DNA of 9,261 nt from assembly GCA_003508605.1 (NCBI GenBank), contig DNUB01000330.1, positions 1-9,261 on the forward strand, given 5' to 3'. The translations under genes were made by a program, and so were the position numbers. Origin of the DNA: Oscillospiraceae bacterium. GTDB taxonomy: Bacteria > Bacillota > Clostridia > Oscillospirales > Ruminococcaceae. The notes below the pieces were generated by a model. The model was not told the origin of the DNA. It saw nothing but the letters and a program-made list of their open reading frames with translations, and did not search any database. This document shows positions 1 to 5,710 of the stretch, piece after piece. Within the stretch, counting starts at the first letter, position 1. Each line of letters starts with the position of its first letter.

Positions 1-163
1 ACCAAAAGCCAAACGCAGTTTAAAAATCCCTCGCAGGATCACAGCCACAAAACGAAAAAAACACCCCCAATACGGTTATAAAAAAAACAGCCCACCGCCA
101 GGTGAAAAAAATGTTGTTAAATTCATTACGATTTTCGGAGTAGAACCGGAACATAAAAGGGGG
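1..163. other. Intergenic region at left edge, no supportable gene
   Basis: No convincing gene was found here. One forward frame stays open from base 2 to a stop at 218-220, but its translation is a Lys/Arg/Pro-rich string with no recognisable domain, and it runs through the ABC-F promoter. A small inverted repeat (93-96 with 101-104) is followed, on the minus strand, by a run of eight T (complement of 80-87). That could be the remains of a minus-strand terminator for a gene left of the window, but the stem is only 4 bp and the T run starts 5 nt beyond it. Confidence 0.4.
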
Positions 164-192
164 TTGCATTTCCGGTTAAAATATGCTATACT
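164..192 (+). promoter_or_regulatory. Extended -10 sigma-A promoter of the ABC-F gene leader
   Basis: The -35-like hexamer TTGCAT (164-169) and the -10 hexamer TATACT (187-192, 5 of 6 consensus bases) are separated by 17 nt. The -10 is preceded by TGC, giving an extended -10 (TGnTATACT), which offsets the weak -35. Predicted transcription start is near 199. That leaves a leader of about 257 nt before the ABC-F start codon, long enough for the upstream ORF and terminator found there. Confidence 0.65.
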
Positions 193-224
193 GTGTTTAA
201 ATTATAAAGATCGGAGCTGAAAAA

Positions 225-245
225 ATGAGGAATTTTTCTTGCTAA
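225..245 (+). CDS. Six-codon leader peptide (MRNFSC) upstream of the ABC-F gene
   Basis: An ATG at 225 opens a 6-residue ORF, M-R-N-F-S-C, ending in TAA at 243-245. A GGAG Shine-Dalgarno sequence (213-216) lies 8 nt upstream, and the predicted transcription start is about 26 nt before the ATG, so this is the first good translation start on the transcript. Very short leader peptides are a known device for sensing ribosome-targeting antibiotics upstream of ABC-F and erm genes. Codons 3 to 6 contain the T-rich segment 233-242, which is complementary to 301-310, so a ribosome stalled here would block that pairing. The peptide itself probably has no other function. That it is translated and stalls is inference. 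Confidence 0.6.
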   Translation: MRNFSC

Positions 246-419
246 AATTCGGGCGTTAATTTAATTTGCGGCAATACCGCTTATTTGTTATGCCCAAACT
301 GCAAGAAAAACGTTTTTTCGGCTAAAAAGCAGTGTCATAGCGTTGCAAAGCAATGCGAAGGCATAACAAAACCTTGTAACTGTCTTTTTATCGGCTGTAA
401 GAGCATTTTCTTGCAGCCG
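233..419 (+). promoter_or_regulatory. Transcription attenuator with mutually exclusive hairpins
   Basis: Four segments can form alternative structures. A (233-242, TTTTTCTTGC) lies inside the 6-codon leader ORF. B (299-310) contains CTGCAAGAAAAA. C (392-402) and D (409-419) form the terminator stem. B pairs perfectly with A over 10 bp (301-310 with 233-242). B also pairs perfectly over 11 bp (299-309 with 406-416) with the sequence containing most of the terminator 3' arm. A:B pairing leaves C:D free to terminate. Covering A with a stalled ribosome leaves B free to capture D and allow read-through. A further local hairpin (340-346 with 350-356) sits between B and C. The complementarities are seen directly; the switching logic is inferred from known antibiotic-responsive attenuators. 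Confidence 0.65.
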
Positions 420-430
420 TATTTGTTTTT
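392..430 (+). terminator. Intrinsic terminator in the ABC-F leader
   Basis: CGGCTGTAAGA (392-402) pairs with TCTTGCAGCCG (409-419) to give an 11-bp stem with one G-U pair and a 6-nt loop. It is followed by a U-rich tract at 420-430 (TATTTGTTTTT). It lies 26 nt before the ABC-F ATG and after the leader ORF, so it would act as a conditional attenuator and not as the terminator of an upstream gene. No complete upstream gene exists for it to end. Confidence 0.75.
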
Positions 431-455
431 ATCAAAAAGAAAGGCAGGCACAGCA

Positions 456-1970
456 ATGTCAATAATAAGCATAACAAATCTTACCTTTGCATATGACGGC
501 GGGTATGAAAACATTTTTGAAAATGTATCCTTCCGTATCGACACCGATTGGAAAATTGGACTGACGGGGCGCAACGGAAGAGGAAAAACCACTTTTCTTA
601 AGCTGCTTATGAAGCAGTACGAATACGAGGGTACCGTTTCCGCTTCAACGGAATTTGAGTATTTCCCCTATGAGGTAAGCTCCGGGGATTCAACCGCTCT
701 TGGTGCGGTTGAGCAAATAGCTCCGGGCGTTCAATATTGGCAGATATTAAAGGAAATCAATCTTTTGGAGACGGAGGAGGAGATTCTGTATCGCCCCTTT
801 AACACCCTGTCAAAGGGGGAACAGACAAAGATCCTTTTGGCGGCAATGTTTTTAAGGGAAAATTCCTTTCTGCTTATAGACGAACCCACAAACCATTTGG
901 ATATAAAGGGACGTGAATCCGTCAGCCGCTATCTTAACGGCAAAAAGGGCTTTATATTGGTTTCCCATGACCGCTTGTTTTTGGACGGCTGCATAGATCA
1001 CATTCTGTCTATCAACAAAACGGATATCCAAATCCAAAAGGGCAATTTCTCCTCCTGGCTGATAAATAAGGAAAGGCAGGACAGCTTTGAGCTGGCGGAA
1101 AACAACAAGCTCAAAAAGGAAATAAAGCGCATGGAAAAAGCCGTAAAGGAAACAGTCCGCTGGTCGGATAAGGCGGAAGCGCGAAAAATCGGTATAGACC
1201 CGATTAAGGTAGATAACAAAAAAGGTTACCGTCCGTTACAGGCTGCCAAATCAAAAAAGCTTATGGCAAGGGCTAAGGCTATTGAAACAAGGCGGGAAAA
1301 TGCCTTGGAGGAAAAAACGAAGCTGCTGAAAAACACGGAAACCGCCGACAAGCTGAAAATCGGGCAGCTTGAATACCGTTCGGAGCGGTTGCTGACCGTA
1401 CAAAAGCTGTCTGCGGCTTACAGCGAAAAGCCACTGTTTGAAAATCTTTCCTTTGAAATAAACATGGGCGACCGTATATGGCTTAAAGGAAAAAACGGGT
1501 CGGGAAAATCAACGCTTATCAGGCTTATGCTTGAAGCATCGGAGGGAATTTGTCAAAACGGGCTTATTGAAAAGGGCAGCGGTCTTAAAATTTCTTATGT
1601 CCCCCAGGACGCATCGGGTTTAAAGGGACGGCTGTCGGATTATGCAAGGGAATATGATATAGAGGACAGCTTATTTAAGGCGATTTTAAGCAAGCTGGAT
1701 TTTTCGGACCTGAGATTTGACAGAAAAATCGAGGATATGAGCCAAGGGCAAAAGAAAAAGATCCTTATTGCAAGAAGCCTGTGCGAAAAGGTACATTTGC
1801 ATATATGGGACGAGCCGATGAATTATATTGATGTTATTTCGAGAATGCAGATCGAGGAAATGCTGCTCGAATATAAGCCAACTGTGCTGTTTGTGGAGCA
1901 CGACGGGGCTTTTGGCGAGAAAATAGCCAATAAGGTTATATCTCTTGACAATATTGGGCTTTTGAGCTAA
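456..1970 (+). CDS. ABC-F ribosomal protection protein, Lsa/CplR-like
   Basis: This cytoplasmic tandem-ATPase belongs to the ABC-F family, whose resistance members bind drug-stalled ribosomes at the E site and dislodge lincosamides, streptogramin A, pleuromutilins or related drugs. It lacks membrane segments, so it is not a transporter. In the 504-residue product, Walker A is GRNGRGKT (38-45), the signature LSKGEQ (118-123), Walker B LLIDEP (139-144) and the H-loop SHD (170-172). The charged interdomain linker spans about 205-310. The second domain has GKNGSGKS (345-352), SQGQ (429-432) and WDEPMNYID (451-459), a form typical of Lsa/Vga/OptrA-type resistance ABC-Fs. Length matches Lsa proteins (about 500 aa). 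The ATG at 456 is chosen because homology begins there, with AAGGCAGG upstream. A longer in-frame TTG start at 285 would translate through the attenuator. Drug spectrum cannot be told from sequence. Expression is probably controlled by the leader attenuator. Confidence 0.9.
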   Translation: MSIISITNLTFAYDGGYENIFENVSFRIDTDWKIGLTGRNGRGKTTFLKLLMKQYEYEGTVSASTEFEYFPYEVSSGDSTALGAVEQIAPGVQYWQILKEINLLETEEEILYRPFNTLSKGEQTKILLAAMFLRENSFLLIDEPTNHLDIKGRESVSRYLNGKKGFILVSHDRLFLDGCIDHILSINKTDIQIQKGNFSSWLINKERQDSFELAENNKLKKEIKRMEKAVKETVRWSDKAEARKIGIDPIKVDNKKGYRPLQAAKSKKLMARAKAIETRRENALEEKTKLLKNTETADKLKIGQLEYRSERLLTVQKLSAAYSEKPLFENLSFEINMGDRIWLKGKNGSGKSTLIRLMLEASEGICQNGLIEKGSGLKISYVPQDASGLKGRLSDYAREYDIEDSLFKAILSKLDFSDLRFDRKIEDMSQGQKKKILIARSLCEKVHLHIWDEPMNYIDVISRMQIEEMLLEYKPTVLFVEHDGAFGEKIANKVISLDNIGLLS

Positions 1971-1984
1971 AATTAACCTATAAT
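1954..1984 (+). promoter_or_regulatory. Possible promoter for recQ (weak)
   Basis: A perfect TATAAT (1979-1984) lies just after the ABC-F stop codon. The best -35 is TTGGGC (1954-1959) at a long 19-nt spacing; a perfect TTGACA at 1945-1950 is too far away (28 nt). If used, transcription would start near 1991, at the beginning of the 157-bp inverted-repeat element, which would then be the recQ 5' leader. Otherwise recQ may be read through from the ABC-F gene. Confidence 0.3.
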
Positions 1985-1988
1985 ACCG

Positions 1989-2145
1989 GGGCTTGCTTGA
2001 AAAGTCGGGAACGCCGCCTTTTTCCGAAAAGGCTCATTTTCGGCGTCAAAATATCTCGTCAAATATCGGTTCGACTGCATTTTTCCCTCGGCTCCAACCA
2101 TTTTGGGGCAAAAAGACCGCCCTCCTTTTATTTTCAAGCAGGCCC
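1989..2145. repeat. 157-bp inverted-repeat element, MITE-like or structured leader
   Basis: The ends are a 15-bp inverted repeat: GGGCTTGCTTGAAAA (1989-2003) and TTTTCAAGCAGGCCC (2131-2145), complementary except for one position that still forms a G-U pair in RNA. Inside is a nested hairpin: ACGCCG (2011-2016) pairs with CGGCGT (2041-2046), and GCCTTTT (2016-2022) pairs with AAAAGGC (2027-2033) around a 4-nt loop; the two stems share base 2016, so only one can use it. Two near-identical copies of CGTCAAAATAT (2044-2054 and 2057-2066, the second lacking one A) follow. No transposase is encoded. A 63-codon open frame crosses it from a TTG at 1997 but has no ribosome binding site or domain. It may be a dispersed non-autonomous element or a cis-acting RNA; one copy cannot decide this. 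Confidence 0.55.
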
Positions 2146-2166
2146 TAATTCCAAAGGATCGTATAA

Positions 2167-4302
2167 ATGGATAAACTCAAGCTTTTAAAAGACATTTTCG
2201 GTCATTCCGATTTCAGAAAAGGACAGGAGCAGGCGGTAGACTGCCTGTTGGGCGGCGGAGATTTGCTGGCGGTAATGCCCACAGGTGCGGGAAAATCCGT
2301 TTGTTATCAGCTTCCCGCACTTATGATGAAGGGTATCACCCTTGTTATTTCTCCGCTGATTTCCCTTATGCAGGATCAAGCGGCCGCCCTTACGCAAAAC
2401 GGCGTTTCCGCCGCCTTTCTTAACAGCTCCCTTTCCTCGGAGGAGTATATGCTTACCCTGCAGATGGCTCGAAACGGCGTTTACAAGCTGCTTTATGTTG
2501 CACCGGAAAGGCTTGATTCGGAAAGCTTTGTTAATTTTGCATCTCATACGGAAATATCTATGATAACGGTTGACGAGGCGCACTGTATAAGCCAGTGGGG
2601 ACAGGATTTCCGCCCTTCATATCTGAGGATCGCAGACTTTATAGCCGCTTTGCCCAAAAAACCTGTTATCAGCGCATTTACCGCCACGGCTACAGATAAG
2701 GTAAGAAGCGATATTAAGGAAAAATTAGGACTTAACGATCCTATGGAGATAGTTACGGGCTTTGACCGTCCAAATCTGTTTTTTGAGGTGATAAAAGCCG
2801 ACACAAAAGTTAAGCCGATTGTTTTAAAGGAGCTGCTAAACCGCTTTTCCGACCGCAGCGGCATAATCTACTGCAACACTCGAAAGCAGACGGAACAGGT
2901 ATACGGCTTCTGCAAGGAGCAGGGAGTTGAAACCTCCATATATCATGCGGGAATAAGCGATAAGCTGCGAAAAAGCAATCAGGAGGATTTCATATACGAT
3001 CGCACAAGGGTAATGGTAGCCACAAATGCCTTCGGAATGGGAATTGACAAGTCGAACGTAGGCTTTGTCATACATTACAGTATGCCCAAAAGCCCCGAAG
3101 CCTACTATCAGGAAGCGGGACGAGCCGGGCGAGACGGTACGGCGGCTGACTGTGTGCTGCTTTACTGCGGAGCGGATCTTAACACCGCCCTGTACTTTAT
3201 AGATAATATGGAGGGCGAGGGGCTTACCCCGGAGGAGCTGGCAGAGGTAAAAAAGCAGGACAGAAAACGTCTTGACGCTATGGTGGAATACTGTAATACC
3301 ACCGACTGCCTTAGAGAATTTCTGTTAAATTACTTTGGCGAAAAATGTGAAAGCTGTTCGGGCTGCTCCAACTGCAACGGGGATTTTCGAATCGAGGACA
3401 TTACCGACCCTTCTCAAAGAATAATTTCCTGTATATACCGCCTGAGCGAAAGAGGAAAACGCTTTGGCACAAATATGGTTGCGGATATTTTAAAGGGCAG
3501 CAGGGCGCAAAAGGTTATAAACGGAGGCTTTGATAAGCTTTCCACCTTCGGCATAATGTCAAATTACGATAAAAAGCGAATTTCCGAGCTTATAGATATT
3601 TTGGTCAAGCAGGAATATCTGCGCCGCAGCGACGACGAATACCGAATCCTGTACATAACCCAAAAGGGAGACAAGGCAATCAGAGAGCGGCAGAAAATTA
3701 CCGCCAAGTTCCTTGTGCGCAGGGAAACCGTTTCCGAGCTGTTCAGAGGCAGCATAACCCTCAAAAATCCTGCTGCGTCGCAGCTTACCGACGATGATAC
3801 AGAGCTTTTAAAGCAGCTGAAGGAGCTGCGCTTCACTCTTGCAAAAATGAGCAGACTGCCCGCCTATATGGTTTTCAGCAATGCGACCTTAGAGGATATG
3901 GCTGTAAAAAGACCCGTTACCAAGGGAGAGTTTTTGCAGGTAAACGGCGTGGGAGAAGCTAAGCTTAATATGTACGGAGAAAAATTTATAGAGAAAATAA
4001 AGGAGTTTAATAAAAGTGAGCAGAGGGAGGGCAAATCGGCTGAGAGAAGCCACACCCACACCAATGACTCTTACGGCAACGAGGATTATGACAGGGAGCT
4101 GTTTCGTGAATTAAAGCTGCTGATGAATGCTATAAAAAAGGAACAAGGCTCGCCCTTATGCTTTACCGACACCACGCTGAGAAGTATTGCCGCAAAGATG
4201 CCGTTAAACAAAACGGAATTTATGAGGATAAGCGGAGTGGGGGAACAGAAGTTTGACGCTTTCGGAAACAGGTTTATAGAAAAAATAAAGGAATACTTAT
4301 AA
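2167..4302 (+). CDS. ATP-dependent DNA helicase RecQ with tandem HRDC domains
   Basis: RecQ is a 3'-5' superfamily 2 DNA helicase acting in recombination and replication-fork repair. In 711 residues the order is clear. The helicase core has Walker A PTGAGKS (38-44), DEAH (136-139) with CISQWGQDFRP after it, SAFTATAT (169-176), and the second lobe with GIIYCNTRK (232-240), VATNAFGMGID (284-294) and QEAGRAGRDG (315-324). A zinc-binding region carries C381, C397, C400 and C403, the spacing seen in E. coli RecQ. The winged-helix RQC region spans about 410-515. Two HRDC domains follow (about 543-615 and 642-711), each ending in a GVGE...F.EKIKE motif, joined by a hydrophilic linker. E. coli RecQ (about 610 aa) has one HRDC, which explains the extra length. 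AAAGGA (2153-2158) lies 8 nt before the ATG. The stop is 2 nt before the next ATG, so the two are probably cotranscribed. Confidence 0.95.
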   Translation: MDKLKLLKDIFGHSDFRKGQEQAVDCLLGGGDLLAVMPTGAGKSVCYQLPALMMKGITLVISPLISLMQDQAAALTQNGVSAAFLNSSLSSEEYMLTLQMARNGVYKLLYVAPERLDSESFVNFASHTEISMITVDEAHCISQWGQDFRPSYLRIADFIAALPKKPVISAFTATATDKVRSDIKEKLGLNDPMEIVTGFDRPNLFFEVIKADTKVKPIVLKELLNRFSDRSGIIYCNTRKQTEQVYGFCKEQGVETSIYHAGISDKLRKSNQEDFIYDRTRVMVATNAFGMGIDKSNVGFVIHYSMPKSPEAYYQEAGRAGRDGTAADCVLLYCGADLNTALYFIDNMEGEGLTPEELAEVKKQDRKRLDAMVEYCNTTDCLREFLLNYFGEKCESCSGCSNCNGDFRIEDITDPSQRIISCIYRLSERGKRFGTNMVADILKGSRAQKVINGGFDKLSTFGIMSNYDKKRISELIDILVKQEYLRRSDDEYRILYITQKGDKAIRERQKITAKFLVRRETVSELFRGSITLKNPAASQLTDDDTELLKQLKELRFTLAKMSRLPAYMVFSNATLEDMAVKRPVTKGEFLQVNGVGEAKLNMYGEKFIEKIKEFNKSEQREGKSAERSHTHTNDSYGNEDYDRELFRELKLLMNAIKKEQGSPLCFTDTTLRSIAAKMPLNKTEFMRISGVGEQKFDAFGNRFIEKIKEYL

Positions 4303-4304
4303 AA

Positions 4305-4643
4305 ATGAATTTACAGATATTCGGCACAAAAAAGTGCAACGATACAAAAAAAGCCCAACGCTTTTTTAAGGAGCGGGGCATAAAATTTCAGTTTATCGAC
4401 CTTGCTCAAAAAAGTATGAGCAGGGGAGAGTTTAATTCGGTGTGCAGTGCCTTAGGCGGTATGGATAAGGTAATCGACACCGAAAGAGACGAATATGTTA
4501 ATGTAAAGTACCTTTTGCCCGAGGCGCAGACGGAAAAGATACTTGAAACTCCCTCCCTTTTCAGAACGCCTATTGTAAGAAACGGAAAAAATGTTACGGT
4601 GGGAAACTGCCCTGATGTGTGGAAAGCATGGATCGGTAAATAA
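4305..4643 (+). CDS. ArsC/Spx-family thioredoxin-fold protein
   Basis: A 112-residue protein of the arsenate reductase/Spx family (ArsC-like thioredoxin fold, as in E. coli YffB). It opens with a beta-strand and the active-site loop GTKKCNDTKKA (7-17) and later carries LFRTPIV (85-91), the position of the conserved Arg-Pro-type motif of the family; here Arg is followed by Thr-Pro. The N-terminal Cys11 is followed by Asn-Asp-Thr, so there is no CXXC redox pair as in Spx, and Cys47 and Cys102 are not in standard positions. No arsenic-resistance partner genes are nearby, so arsenate reduction is not supported; a glutathione- or thiol-linked redox role or an orphan function is possible. The ATG lies 2 nt after the recQ stop, with AAAGGA (4287-4292) inside the recQ end, indicating translation from the same mRNA. 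Confidence 0.85.
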   Translation: MNLQIFGTKKCNDTKKAQRFFKERGIKFQFIDLAQKSMSRGEFNSVCSALGGMDKVIDTERDEYVNVKYLLPEAQTEKILETPSLFRTPIVRNGKNVTVGNCPDVWKAWIGK

Positions 4644-4665
4644 ATCCCCCTGTCCGGAATTTTCC

Positions 4666-5463
4666 TTAGGTCTGAAAGCTTATGTAATCTCCCTCCGTGT
4701 TCGTAACAGGCGCAACATTCAGCATATAATCCTTTTCATACTCTGCTCCCGAATCCGTCAGACGGTTTTTTACAGCGTTAAAGGCGGTTTCGGGGGTATT
4801 GTTTTCTTGGCTTAAATGCCCTAAGGTAATGCTTACCGTGCCGTTTTTCACAAGTTTTTCGCAAAATTCGGCGCTGTCGTTATTGGATAAATGTCCGTTA
4901 TTTCCCGATATGCGCTGTTTCAGGTAATATGGATATTTTGTATTGCTGCGGAGCATTTCGGGCTGATAGTTGGATTCTAAAAAAACGGTTCGGCAGCCTG
5001 TAAGGTTTTTTTCCACCTCCCCGGTAATATGACCTAAATCGGTGCAAAAGCCCAATTTGGTTTTCCCGAAGTCAAAGGCATAGCCCACGCTTGAAGCGGC
5101 GTCGTGAGGCGTGGGAAAGCTTTTTATTTCTGCGTCAAAGCCAATCGCTTTTAATTCGTCAAGAGTATGTAGGTTGGCGGTGGAGATCACAAGCTGATTT
5201 TTTATAAGATAGCTTAGGGTAGGCTCTGCGGCATATATGGGAATTTGCGTTTTTTTGGTAAGGGTTAAAAGCCCCTTCACATGATCTATATGCTCATGGG
5301 TAATAAGAACAGCCTTTACCGAGCTTATATCTGCGTCTATTAAAGCCAGCCCGGTGCAAAAGGCCTTGAAGCTGCAGCCAACATCGATGGCTATTCCCTG
5401 TTCCCTTGTGCCTATGTAGGTGGAATTGCCTTTGCTTGAGCTGCAAATAGGTAAAATCTTCAT
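4666..5463 (-). CDS. walJ: Metallo-beta-lactamase-fold hydrolase, YycJ/WalJ-like
   Basis: A 265-residue cytoplasmic protein resembling B. subtilis YycJ/WalJ, a predicted metal-dependent nuclease-like member of the metallo-beta-lactamase superfamily linked to cell-wall homeostasis and DNA repair coordination. Metal-binding signatures are visible: the HxHxDH motif HEHIDH (56-61), PHDAA (119-123), TDLGH (141-145), ESNYQPEML (163-171), GHLSN (190-194) and LGHLSQENN (214-222). These match the family order, and the length is close to YycJ (about 264 aa). The start at 5463 (MKILPICSSSKGNS) is preferred because similarity begins there; an upstream in-frame ATG at 5499 would add 12 unconserved residues. 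No walRK genes are in the window. murA lies directly upstream, separated by about 250 nt that hold a terminator-like hairpin and a palindrome. The exact substrate is not known. Confidence 0.88.
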   Translation of the reverse strand: MKILPICSSSKGNSTYIGTREQGIAIDVGCSFKAFCTGLALIDADISSVKAVLITHEHIDHVKGLLTLTKKTQIPIYAAEPTLSYLIKNQLVISTANLHTLDELKAIGFDAEIKSFPTPHDAASSVGYAFDFGKTKLGFCTDLGHITGEVEKNLTGCRTVFLESNYQPEMLRSNTKYPYYLKQRISGNNGHLSNNDSAEFCEKLVKNGTVSITLGHLSQENNTPETAFNAVKNRLTDSGAEYEKDYMLNVAPVTNTEGDYISFQT

Positions 5464-5536
5464 TGTTTTGTTTCCGTTCCTTAACGTATTACCGTTCATT
5501 TACTCTTTTTTAGTGCCAATGACAATTTGTAAATTT

Positions 5537-5620
5537 ATACTAATTCTTGACCGAAAGCAGACAATCTTTGCGGTCTGATTTTCGCAAATCTTTTGTCTAC
5601 TTTCAATCAAGAATTAGTAT
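5537..5620. repeat. 84-bp near-perfect palindrome, MITE-like
   Basis: Outer arms ATACTAATTCTTGA (5537-5550) and its exact complement (5607-5620) form 14 perfect pairs. The pairing then continues inward through GAAAG, AGACAA and TTTGCG segments, interrupted by three C-A mismatches and a small asymmetry, to a loop of about 10 nt near 5573-5582. AT-rich sequence flanks both ends, and no coding frame is present. The whole element would form one long hairpin in RNA or a cruciform in DNA. It separates murA from the downstream hydrolase gene. A small dispersed palindromic element is the likeliest reading; a second terminator or an RNA processing site is possible. Confidence 0.65.
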
Positions 5621-5669
5621 TAAAATAACTATCAGTTCATAAGCCGTTCCTCATTCCGCCAATATATGC

Positions 5670-5704
5670 AAATAAATCACCGCCAAATCAACGGTGATTT
5701 ATTT
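5670..5704 (-). terminator. Hairpin 7 nt after the murA stop, probable terminator
   Basis: AAATAAATCACCG (5670-5682) is perfectly complementary to CGGTGATTTATTT (5692-5704), a 13-bp stem with a 9-nt loop, starting 6 nt beyond the murA stop on the minus strand. The minus-strand 3' arm ends GATTTATTTG and continues into ATATATT, so the U tract is imperfect and partly inside the stem. The symmetry means it could also work in the other direction. Position favours its use for murA. Confidence 0.6.
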
Positions 5705-5710
5705 CTATTT

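Noticed and set aside
2..220. Open forward frame of 72 codons entering from the left edge
   Set aside because: Translation is basic and proline-rich with no domain, and it overlaps the ABC-F promoter.
290..325. Second short upstream ORF, 11 codons (MPKLQEKRFFG)
   Set aside because: No ribosome binding site upstream; it overlaps the switch segment, which explains its sequence better. A role in the attenuator is not excluded.
285..455. In-frame N-terminal extension of the ABC-F protein from a TTG
   Set aside because: It would be translated through the attenuator and terminator, has no Shine-Dalgarno sequence, and similarity to Lsa-type proteins starts at the ATG at 456.
1997..2188. 63-codon ORF before recQ
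   Set aside because: TTG start without a ribosome binding site, lies almost wholly within the inverted-repeat element, and overlaps the recQ start.
4305..4643. Arsenate reductase ArsC of an arsenic resistance operon
   Set aside because: No arsR, arsB or acr3-like gene nearby; family membership alone does not support that role.
4591..4815. 74-codon plus-strand ORF across the convergent junction
   Set aside because: Overlaps the end of the ArsC-like gene in another frame and the 3' end of the opposite hydrolase gene; no domain or ribosome binding site.
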